Positions 6,606-13,406 of a stretch of 13,562 nucleotides of DNA are shown here, one piece after another. Source of the DNA: Leptolyngbyaceae cyanobacterium CSSed165cm_216 (lineage in GTDB: Bacteria > Cyanobacteriota > Cyanobacteriia > Phormidesmidales > Phormidesmidaceae); NCBI GenBank assembly GCA_007135385.1, contig SLIY01000343.1, forward strand, positions 1 to 13,562, given 5' to 3'. Within the stretch, counting starts at the first letter, position 1, and the number at the start of each line of letters is the position of its first letter. Position numbers and translations under genes: made by a program. Below the pieces are notes generated by a model that saw nothing but the letters and a program-made list of their open reading frames with translations, was not told where the DNA came from and searched no databases.

Positions 6606-6926
6606 TGGTTCTCGACTCAATGTCAGGCAGGCCAGCATCAGTCGGCCAAGGGCGCTACCGATGATGGCTCACCTGTGGGTGCCCACCAGGCTAAGAGGAT
6701 TCCCGCTTATGCCCTATCCAGCCATGGGCTAAACTCCCGCCTGCGATTAAATTCAATATTTAGGCAGGGCTAAATGGACAAGACTAAATTTGAGCCGGAA
6801 TCCTCTATCACCTCCTAGATGTCCTTTATTGATTAACAGATAGTGTGGCCACCATTGGTATCAAAAGTGGCGGAAATTCAAGCCGGTCATGCTACGCGAC
6901 TGTGGCTGGGCTACAGCAGCCAGGCT
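6606..6926 (-). promoter_or_regulatory. Spacer between nirB and ntcB, probable ntcB control region
   Basis: No gene is visible. I found no perfect GTA-N8-TAC NtcA site. Two dyads lie upstream of ntcB: CCTG-N11-CAGG at 6672-6690, 67 bp before the start, and ATTTAG-N6-CTAAAT at 6758-6775. The direct repeat GGGCTAAA occurs at 6726-6733 and 6767-6774. The first dyad is a candidate LysR-type operator. A weak 6-bp hairpin (6903-6922) follows nirB but has no T-run, so read-through from nirB remains possible. Confidence 0.4.
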
Positions 6927-8045
6927 TTAGGTCCACTGGCGGAGGGCCGCTTCTGCATGGAGCCGCACCCCATCGTCGGCATCCGCCAGCCAAAGCCGCA
7001 GATAAGGCACCGCTCTGGTCTGCCCCACCTGGCCAATAGCCGTTACCAATTGCCGCCGCAGCGCACTTTGATCAGCCGTCGCTGGCAGAGGAGCTAACCA
7101 GTTGACGCAATGCGCCATCACCTGGGGGTGCAGATCAGGGGCGGTGATCAGGGATAGGCCCTGCACCATTACTAGCCGCAGGTCCAAACTAGCGGCGGGC
7201 CAAGCCGCAACGATCCCCGCCAAAGCCTGGGGCGTGGCCTGCCAGCATAAGGCCCGTGTTGCCGCAATCCGCAGTGGGCTAAGGGTGGTGCTCCGCATCA
7301 AGACAGCCAACAGCGCCTGGGTCGCGGCTGGTAGGGTAGAACGGCCTAAGCCATGGGCGGCTCGTTGGGCAACCGTTAAACTGGAATCCCCTAACCGTGG
7401 CGTTAACCAGGCAACCCAATCTTGTGGATCAACCTGAGACTTGAGGTTGACGAGGCCATCTAAGGCCGCTAAGCGGACCCGGGGAGAAGGATCATCGAGG
7501 GATTGGCAAACCGCAGGCAGCACCATCGGGTGGTTAAACTGAGCAACAGCAGCGATCGCGATCGCCCGGGTCTGGTCTTGCCCAGACTCAAGACCCCGCA
7601 GCAGCGGCAGGATGGTATCGGGGTGCCGAATTTGCGCCAGGGCTCGTACCGCCACAGGACAATGGCGCGGTTCGTCGAGCAATTGGGCTAGCGCCCCAAT
7701 GGCCGGCTGACCAATGGTTGTCAGCGCTTCGCCAATGGCTTGGTGTAGTTCATGATCCTGGGTGCCGGTAAAAGCTTGAATCAGTCCAGAAATTACCTCT
7801 GGACTGTTAAAACTGCCCAGACTGCGGGCTGCAAACCACCGGGTCTCCCAACTGACATCGGTGTCATGCAGTACCGCCAACAACTCAGCTACGGCGTCAT
7901 CGCCTAGCTCAGCCACTTGCTTAGCCCCCTCCCAGCGATCATGAAAGCTCCCAAAGCGTAGTGTCTCCATCACGGCGTAGAGAGACTGGTCATCTAAACG
8001 ATTAGTCGTCGTAGGCACTAATGGGGGCTGGGAAGATGAAGTCAA
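6927..8045 (-). CDS. nirB: HEAT-repeat (CpcE-like) protein NirB, nitrite reductase accessory factor
   Basis: This 372-residue protein consists of tandem HEAT-like helical repeats from about residue 20 to the end, for example RWEGAKQVAELGDDAVAELL (37-56), RWFAARSLGSFNSPEVISGL (69-88), PSPRVRLAALDGLV (186-199) and DDGVRLHAEAALRQW (357-371). This is the PBS-lyase/CpcE type. There is no signal peptide, so it is soluble. In Anabaena PCC 7120 a HEAT protein called NirB is encoded divergently from nirA and is needed for full nitrite reductase activity, apparently by binding the enzyme. Position and repeat type fit. It is unrelated to the NADH-dependent NirB subunit of enterobacteria. The start is a TTG with a GGAGAG ribosome-binding site just upstream; a later ATG at residue 26 is the alternative. 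A perfect NtcA palindrome lies 18 bp before the TTG. Confidence 0.8.
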   Translation of the reverse strand: MTSSSQPPLVPTTTNRLDDQSLYAVMETLRFGSFHDRWEGAKQVAELGDDAVAELLAVLHDTDVSWETRWFAARSLGSFNSPEVISGLIQAFTGTQDHELHQAIGEALTTIGQPAIGALAQLLDEPRHCPVAVRALAQIRHPDTILPLLRGLESGQDQTRAIAIAAVAQFNHPMVLPAVCQSLDDPSPRVRLAALDGLVNLKSQVDPQDWVAWLTPRLGDSSLTVAQRAAHGLGRSTLPAATQALLAVLMRSTTLSPLRIAATRALCWQATPQALAGIVAAWPAASLDLRLVMVQGLSLITAPDLHPQVMAHCVNWLAPLPATADQSALRRQLVTAIGQVGQTRAVPYLRLWLADADDGVRLHAEAALRQWT

Positions 8046-8063
8046 GAATACTCTCCAAGGATA

Positions 8064-8077
8064 GTACAGCTAACTAC
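8064..8077. promoter_or_regulatory. NtcA-type palindrome adjacent to nirB
   Basis: GTACAGCTAACTAC is an exact GTA-N8-TAC match. It lies 18 bp before the nirB TTG start, next to the GGAGAG ribosome-binding site. That is too close to act as a normal activator site at -41.5 for a transcript starting upstream of the ribosome-binding site. If functional it may repress nirB, or assist at the divergent promoter. Confidence 0.5.
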
Positions 8078-8185
8078 AAGGTACCGGGATTAAGATACCG
8101 AGACCAACCTTCTGGCGTGTTAACCATTAACCCATATCTTTCTGATCTGGTGAATCTTGTCATAGACCAACAGTGACCACTGACA

Positions 8186-8198
8186 TGCAGTTGACGCA
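8186..8198. promoter_or_regulatory. Possible NtcB-binding site upstream of the nirA promoter
   Basis: TGCAGTTGACGCA is a one-mismatch copy of TGCA-N5-TGCA, a dyad I recall being described for NtcB action at the Synechococcus nirA promoter. It lies about 38 bp upstream of the NtcA site at 8237, a reasonable place for a LysR co-activator. Confidence 0.35.
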
Positions 8199-8236
8199 GT
8201 GCTACCTTGCGCTTTTCGCATGGCCCCTAAAAAAGC

Positions 8237-8278
8237 GTATCTAAGTATACAAAAGTCCTCAAGGGTGACGTTTAGGCT
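8237..8278 (+). promoter_or_regulatory. NtcA-activated nirA promoter (NtcA box plus -10)
   Basis: GTATCTAAGTATAC (8237-8250) is a perfect GTA-N8-TAC site. Exactly 22 bp further is TAGGCT (8273-8278), matching the TAN3T -10 form. This is the textbook arrangement of an NtcA-activated promoter, with the site centred about 41.5 bp before the start. The predicted transcription start is near 8285 on the plus strand, so nirA mRNA would carry a leader of about 590 nt. No other perfect NtcA site occurs between here and nirA. Confidence 0.85.
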
Positions 8279-8874
8279 AGTTCGCATTCAGGTTTAATCA
8301 CAAGATTGACATACAAAATTGACATAATTTCAACAATGTAATTTCGATATGTAGTTTCGACATTAGTTAGTGATTGGTTCCATCTAGGCCTTCTGATATA
8401 GCTTTCATGAGTTAAGGTCTTAGTTGAAAGTCTTTTTTGTCGGTATTTTTTCAATGCATCTAAACTCGGCTTTTGAGCTCTCTGGTCTGGATCGTCCGAT
8501 ATAAGTTCTCTAAAATAGTCGGTGTTTCTTGTGTTCCTGGCTGATTTTTGTATGGCTTAGTGGCATTGGCAACTGACTTGTTGCAGATTGGTTGGCTGTG
8601 ATTATGAACTTATTATCTCATTGTTAGTCAAGATCATGGTCAATCAAGATCATAATTCAAGACCATCACTCAATAGTAACCTTGACCGCCGTAGATAATT
8701 AGCTGCACGTCTATCCAGGTGCTTGATCAATTGATGAAGATGTTTGATAAGACTTAATTTATGGCTGAAAACTGGCTTCAAGCTTCTGTCAGTGAGTAGA
8801 AATGACAGCGGCTAAAAAAGTGAATCTGCCCTAGTTGGGCGACCTGTATTTTGTTGGACTATCGCTAGCATGGT

Positions 8875-10485
8875 GTGCCTGTGACGACTTCTATTGATAC
8901 GGCTAAAGATGCCGTTAAACCCAAGTTAAATAAGTTTGAAAAATTTAAGGCTGAGAAAGATGGGCTGGCTGTCAAGCAAGACTTAGAGCACTTTGCCAGC
9001 ATTGGTTGGGAAGCTGTCGATGATACCGACCTGACCCAAAGGCTTAAGTGGCTAGGGATATTCTTTCGACCTGTTACCCCTGGCAAATTCATGCTGCGGA
9101 TGCGGATGCCCAGTGGAGTCCTCACAGGCTTCAAGGCGCGCACCCTGGGAGCCATTATTCAACGGTATGGAGAAGATGGTAGTGCCGACATTACGACTCG
9201 GCAAAATATTCAGCTGCGGGGCATTTTATTAAACGATATTCCAGATATTTTTCGGCAGTTAGAGGCGGCTGGCATGACATCGGTCCAGTCGGGCATGGAT
9301 AATGTGCGCAATATCACCGGTTCCCCAGTGGCTGGGTTAGATGCTAACGAGCTGATCGACACCCAGGGGCTAGTGCGCCAGGTACAGGACATGATTACCA
9401 ACAATGGTGAGGGCAATCCGGCCTTTACTAACTTGCCCCGCAAGTTCAACATTGCCATTGAAGGGGGCCGTGATAACTCTGTCCACGCTGAGATCAACGA
9501 TATTGCCTTTGTCCCGGCCTATCGGGAAGGACAATTGGGCTTTAATGTTTTGGTGGGCGGGTTCTTTTCGGCCCGCCGCTGTGAGGCTGCCATTCCCTTG
9601 CACGCTTGGGTACCCCCTGATGACAGCGTCGTAGAGTTGTGCCGGGCCATCCTAGAGGTGTATCGGGATCATGGACCTCGGGTTAATCGCCAGAAGGCTA
9701 GGCTAATGTGGCTGATCGATGAGTGGGGTTTAGATCGGTTTCGATCCGTTGTGGAAGAGGCCTATGGTCGACCCTTGCTTTCTGCTGCCCCTGAGGATGA
9801 AATTGATTGGGACAAGCGAGACCACATCGGGGTTTATCCTCAGAAGCAGGTGGGCCTTAGTTATGTGGGGTTGCATGTGCCGGTGGGGCGCTTGCAAGCG
9901 ACGGATTTGTTTGACCTGGCCCGCCTCGCTGAAGTGTATGGTAGCGGTGAAATTCGCCTGACGGTCGAGCAGAATGTGATTATTCCCAATGTGGCCGACT
10001 CGCGCTTGCCGGTGCTGCTGCAAGAGCCTTTATTGCAACGGTTTTCGATCGATCCCTCTCCCTTATCTCGGGCCTTGGTGTCCTGTACTGGTGCACAGTT
10101 TTGTAACTTTGCTTTGGTCGAAACTAAACAGCGAGCCCTGGCCCTAGCCACAGCCTTAGATGCTGAACTCAGCCTTCCCCAGCCAGTCCGCATTCATTGG
10201 ACCGGCTGCCCTAACTCCTGTGGGCAGCCCCAGGTGGCAGACATTGGGTTGATGGGCACCAAGGTGCGCAAAGAAGGCAAAACAGTGGAAGGGGTAGATA
10301 TTTTTATGGGGGGTAAGGTCGGTAAAGATGCCCATTTGGGGGAAAAAGTGCAGCAGGGTATTTCCTGTGATCAGCTACATGATGTGCTGCGATCGCTGCT
10401 AATTGAGCATTTCCAAGCCGAGCCTCGTCCCCAGGGTAGTGCTGATACCGCTGCTAACGGTTCTGTATCCGTGATCGCTGATTAG
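8875..10485 (+). CDS. nirA: Ferredoxin-nitrite reductase
   Basis: This 536-residue enzyme reduces nitrite to ammonium with six electrons from ferredoxin, using siroheme and a [4Fe-4S] cluster. The cluster/siroheme ligands are visible as CTGAQFC (C404, C410) and CPNSC (C445, C449). The N-terminal half carries ferredoxin-like repeat 1 with RMRMPSG (75-81) and the substrate-binding stretch TTRQNIQLRG (107-116). The second repeat begins near LSYVGLHVPVGRL (328-340). The length is typical for the short cyanobacterial form, and no C-terminal [2Fe-2S] ferredoxin domain is present. The start is a GTG at 8875, or the in-frame GTG at 8881; a stop lies just upstream at 8866-8868. No good ribosome-binding site is seen. 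It is the first gene of the plus-strand nirA-narB arm and is driven by the NtcA promoter far upstream. Confidence 0.95.
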   Translation: MPVTTSIDTAKDAVKPKLNKFEKFKAEKDGLAVKQDLEHFASIGWEAVDDTDLTQRLKWLGIFFRPVTPGKFMLRMRMPSGVLTGFKARTLGAIIQRYGEDGSADITTRQNIQLRGILLNDIPDIFRQLEAAGMTSVQSGMDNVRNITGSPVAGLDANELIDTQGLVRQVQDMITNNGEGNPAFTNLPRKFNIAIEGGRDNSVHAEINDIAFVPAYREGQLGFNVLVGGFFSARRCEAAIPLHAWVPPDDSVVELCRAILEVYRDHGPRVNRQKARLMWLIDEWGLDRFRSVVEEAYGRPLLSAAPEDEIDWDKRDHIGVYPQKQVGLSYVGLHVPVGRLQATDLFDLARLAEVYGSGEIRLTVEQNVIIPNVADSRLPVLLQEPLLQRFSIDPSPLSRALVSCTGAQFCNFALVETKQRALALATALDAELSLPQPVRIHWTGCPNSCGQPQVADIGLMGTKVRKEGKTVEGVDIFMGGKVGKDAHLGEKVQQGISCDQLHDVLRSLLIEHFQAEPRPQGSADTAANGSVSVIAD

Positions 10486-10681
10486 TCCCAAACGGGCGTT
10501 GGTGATTGGGCTGAGGTCGCGTCATGCCGGGTGGGTATAGCCCCGGTTGGTTATAGTCATAGACGCTGGCCAAAAAAAATGCTCCGCCGCCAAGCAAGTT
10601 GGGTCAGAGCACACAGTTTGCATTATTGCCATGACCTTAGCACAAAAGTCTGGCTCAGTCATCGGGAATTTAGTTGCCGTT
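10486..10681 (+). other. nirA-narB intergenic segment
   Basis: This stretch has no recognised gene, no perfect NtcA box and no terminator with a T-run. A weak hairpin (CCGGG at 10527-10531 with CCCGG at 10542-10546) and an 8-A run near 10573-10580 are present. The narB frame stays open upstream to 10547, so part of this could be coding if a distal start is used. Where nrtABCD or nrtP is often found in nir operons, only this short spacer exists. Confidence 0.5.
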
Positions 10682-12931
10682 ATGATCACTCCTGCCAAAA
10701 CCCTCTGTCCTTACTGTGGTGTTGGCTGTGGCCTGGATGTTCTACCGCAGGCCCAGCCCAACCGCCCCACCAACTGTGACCAGGCGGGTAATCCCCTCTG
10801 GCAAATTCGGGGCGATCGCAATCATCCATCCAGCAAGGGGATGGTGTGTGTTAAGGGGGCCACGGTCGCTGAAGCGTTGGATCAAGACAGACTGAAATAC
10901 CCCCTACTGCGCCGGTCTTTAGTAGATCCCTTCGAGCGGGTGTCTTGGGATGCGGCCTTGGCTGCGATCGTCGATCAAATCCAAGCGGTACAGCGCACCC
11001 AGGGGCCAGAGGCCATTTGCATGTATGGTTCTGGACAGTTCCAAACGGAGGACTACTACACGGCCCAAAAATTGATCAAGGGCTGTCTCGGCACGAATAA
11101 CTTTGATGCCAACTCGCGGCTGTGTATGTCGTCGGCTGTGGCTGGGTACCTACATAGCTTTGGTGCCGATGGTCCCCCCTGCTGCTACGACGACCTGGAA
11201 GCGACCGACTGTGCTTTTTTAATTGGCACCAATACGGCCGAATGCCACCCCATTGTCTTCAACCGGCTGAAAAAGCACCATAAGCGCAATGGGCATGTCA
11301 AGCTGATTGTAGTTGATCCCCGGCGCACCGAAACTGCCAAGCAGGCCGATATCCACTTAGGCATTCGCCCTGGCACTGACATTACGCTGATGAATGGCAT
11401 TGCCCACCTGCTGTTGAGTTGGGGAGCCATCGATCCTGAATTTATCGACGGCTGTACCCGTGGCTTTGCCGATTACACCACTGTCCTGCGCCACTATCCG
11501 CCCAACATTGTGGCCGAGCGCTGTGGGATTACGGTGGCATCCTTAGAGGCGGCAGCCCAGGCTTGGGCTGAGGCCAAGGCCGCCCTATCCCTATGGTCCA
11601 TGGGCTTGAACCAGTCGTCGGAAGGGACAGCCAAAGTCCGGACCTTAATTAATCTACACTTGATGACCGGGCACCTGGGTCGCCCTGGGGCGGGGCCATT
11701 TTCCCTGACTGGACAACCCAATGCCATGGGCGGCCGCGAAGCGGGCGGTCTATCCCACATTTTGCCAGGATATCGCCTGGTGCAAAATCCTCAGCACCGT
11801 CAAGCCTTAGAAACATTTTGGCAGCTACCACCTGGTAGTATTGCGGCTGCACCCGGCCTGACCATTAGCGATATGGTACTGGCCTTAGAGCAGGGGCAAG
11901 TGGGACTGCTGTGGATTGCCGCCACTAACCCAGCGGTCAGCCTCCCGGATCTAAACCGGGCCAAGGCCGCTCTGCAGCGATCGCCCTTTACCATTTACCA
12001 AGACGCTTACCATCCTACGGAAACGGCGGCCTATGCCCACTTGTTGCTCCCCAGTGCCCAGTGGGGCGAGAAGACAGGCACCATGACCAACTCCGAACGT
12101 ACCGTTACCCTCTGCACAGCCTTTCGGCCTCCGCCGGGAGAAGCCCGGCCCGACTGGGAGATCTTTGCCGAGGTGGGGCGTCGCCTGGGGTTTGTCGAGC
12201 AATTTGCCTTTAGCTCAGCCGCAGAGGTGTATGCCGAATTTACCCAGACCACCGCTGGTCGCCCCTGTGACGTCACCGGCATCAGCCACGATCGCTTGGC
12301 CGATCTGGGGCCGATCCAGTGGCCCTGCCCCGTCCAAGAAACCGCCGATACGGCCGCCACCAAACACGACAAGCGACTCTACACCAATGGTATTTTTGCC
12401 ACTGACGATGGCCGAGCCCGATTTGCTGCGCTGCATGAGCGGGGACTGGCAGAACCACCGGATGATCGGTATCCCTTTGTGCTGACCACCGGACGACTCT
12501 ATGGCCATTGGCATACCCAAACCCGTACCGGCCGAATTCCTAAAATTCAAAAAATGCACCCTGCTCCGTTTTTGGAAATCAGTCCCAGGGATGCTCAGCA
12601 TCTGAGGCTTCAGTCAGGGGAATGGGTAGAAGTGCGATCGCAACGGGGGGCCATGCGTTTACCGGTTTTGGTCACCCAAAACATGCGTCGGGGCACCCTG
12701 TTTGTGCCGATGCATTGGGGTAGCCTCTGGGCTGATGGGGCTGAGTGTAACGCCCTCACCCATCCTGAAGCTTGCCCGGTCTCTCGCCAGCCAGAACTAA
12801 AGGCCTGTGCCGTGCAGGTGATACCGCTAGGTCAAGCTACGCCAGTGTCAGCATCAGCGTCAGAGGGTACCCCAACGGCTTTACCAGATCCCAACCCATC
12901 GTCTATGCTCTCAGCAGCACCTACTCCCTAA
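10682..12931 (+). CDS. narB: Ferredoxin-dependent assimilatory nitrate reductase NarB
   Basis: This 749-residue molybdopterin oxidoreductase reduces nitrate to nitrite in the cytoplasm using ferredoxin. The N-terminal [4Fe-4S] motif CPYCGVGC...GMVCVKG gives C9, C12, C16 and C56. The molybdenum ligand is most likely C148 in NSRLCMSSAVAGY. The bis-MGD-binding signatures GLNQSSEGTAKVRTL and GRPGAGPFSLTGQPNAMGG follow, with the C-terminal dinucleotide domain (TTGRLYGHWHTQTRTGR and onward). A roughly 35-residue low-complexity Ser/Pro/Ala tail ends the protein. The frame is open up to an ATG at 10547, with another at 10631. I chose 10682 because NarB starts only a few residues before the first Cys. 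It follows nirA by 196 bp, probably in one operon. The accessory gene narM and a nitrate transporter are not in the window. Confidence 0.95.
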   Translation: MITPAKTLCPYCGVGCGLDVLPQAQPNRPTNCDQAGNPLWQIRGDRNHPSSKGMVCVKGATVAEALDQDRLKYPLLRRSLVDPFERVSWDAALAAIVDQIQAVQRTQGPEAICMYGSGQFQTEDYYTAQKLIKGCLGTNNFDANSRLCMSSAVAGYLHSFGADGPPCCYDDLEATDCAFLIGTNTAECHPIVFNRLKKHHKRNGHVKLIVVDPRRTETAKQADIHLGIRPGTDITLMNGIAHLLLSWGAIDPEFIDGCTRGFADYTTVLRHYPPNIVAERCGITVASLEAAAQAWAEAKAALSLWSMGLNQSSEGTAKVRTLINLHLMTGHLGRPGAGPFSLTGQPNAMGGREAGGLSHILPGYRLVQNPQHRQALETFWQLPPGSIAAAPGLTISDMVLALEQGQVGLLWIAATNPAVSLPDLNRAKAALQRSPFTIYQDAYHPTETAAYAHLLLPSAQWGEKTGTMTNSERTVTLCTAFRPPPGEARPDWEIFAEVGRRLGFVEQFAFSSAAEVYAEFTQTTAGRPCDVTGISHDRLADLGPIQWPCPVQETADTAATKHDKRLYTNGIFATDDGRARFAALHERGLAEPPDDRYPFVLTTGRLYGHWHTQTRTGRIPKIQKMHPAPFLEISPRDAQHLRLQSGEWVEVRSQRGAMRLPVLVTQNMRRGTLFVPMHWGSLWADGAECNALTHPEACPVSRQPELKACAVQVIPLGQATPVSASASEGTPTALPDPNPSSMLSAAPTP

Positions 12932-12944
12932 GGCGTCTTCTCCT

Positions 12945-13394
12945 ATGGCTCACTGGCCTCGGCAACTGCGCAAGCAGCTCAAAGATGAGATGTTTCTCAG
13001 GCGTTTGCATCAGTTCGAAGGCAGCATCTCAAAGCTGCTGTCGCTAGGCATGATTGTCGTGATTTTGGCGCTCGTCGCTGATCTGATGGTGGTGCTGACC
13101 CGAACTATCATCGATACCGAACCTGGTGCCTTTGTCGGGCAAACGGTGCTGGATATTTTTGGGCTGTTTTTAAGTGTCTTGATTGCCCTAGAAATCCTAG
13201 AAAATATCACGGCTTACATTCGTAAACATGTTGTACAAGTAGAACTGGTTATTGCCACGGCTCTGATTGCGGTGGGTCGAAAATTTATTATTCTTGATTT
13301 ATCGAAAACCTCCGGGGTAACCATCATTGGCTTAGCCCTGGCGATCTTGGCCCTAGCCGTTAGCTATTGGATTGTGCGGTTAAGTCATCGTTAG
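12945..13394 (+). CDS. PsiE-family (phosphate-starvation-inducible E-like) membrane protein
   Basis: This 149-residue integral membrane protein has four predicted spans (about 31-52, 65-86, 96-118 and 124-145) and a basic N-terminus (RQLRKQLKDEMFLRRLHQ). The conserved PsiE features are present: the helix ALEILENITAYIRKHVVQVE (81-100) and VIATALIAVGRKFIILD (102-118). The family's biochemical role is unknown; in E. coli psiE responds to phosphate starvation. The gene starts 13 bp after narB on the same strand, with no terminator between, so it is probably cotranscribed with nitrate reductase. It might merely ride along, or act in membrane or ion homeostasis. I found no phosphate (Pho) box upstream. 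Confidence 0.85.
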   Translation: MAHWPRQLRKQLKDEMFLRRLHQFEGSISKLLSLGMIVVILALVADLMVVLTRTIIDTEPGAFVGQTVLDIFGLFLSVLIALEILENITAYIRKHVVQVELVIATALIAVGRKFIILDLSKTSGVTIIGLALAILALAVSYWIVRLSHR

Positions 13395-13406
13395 CACAGT
13401 GGTAGC

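Larger units (their letters stand above)
8046..8874. other. AT-rich divergent control region between nirB and nirA, including a long predicted nirA leader
   Basis: This 829-bp spacer is clearly more AT-rich than the flanking genes and has no HIP1 copy. It holds two NtcA palindromes, a -10 box and a possible NtcB site (listed separately). From the predicted start at about 8285 to nirA there are only very short ATG frames: 8454-8504 (16 aa), 8636-8698 (20 aa), 8761-8799 (12 aa) and 8802-8834 (10 aa). Direct repeats ATTGACATA (8305-8313, 8318-8326) and TCAAGATCAT (8628-8637, 8644-8653, with a variant at 8657-8666) are present. No tRNA or strong terminator was seen. Confidence 0.75.

Noticed and set aside
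6606..6638. 11-codon extension of ntcB to an ATG at 6638.
   Set aside because: NtcB proteins begin at MR(I/L)EQLQAF, which is the ATG at 6605.
8272..8454. 60-codon minus-strand ORF in the nirB-nirA spacer.
   Set aside because: It lies in AT-rich DNA antisense to the predicted nirA leader and overlaps its -10 box. There is no convincing ribosome-binding site, and the product resembles no family I know.
8628..8666. Three spaced TCAAGATCAT-like repeats considered as a CRISPR array.
   Set aside because: The repeats are only 10 bp, the spacers 3-6 bp, and no cas genes are present.
10547..10681. 45-codon in-frame extension of narB, with starts at 10547 or 10631.
   Set aside because: NarB normally starts a few residues before the first cluster Cys, and the extension looks like non-coding sequence. 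The 10631 ATG remains possible.
10531..10779. 82-codon plus-strand ORF over the nirA-narB junction.
   Set aside because: Its second half overlaps the conserved cluster-binding N-terminus of NarB in another frame, and its product is Trp/Cys/His-rich with no family resemblance.
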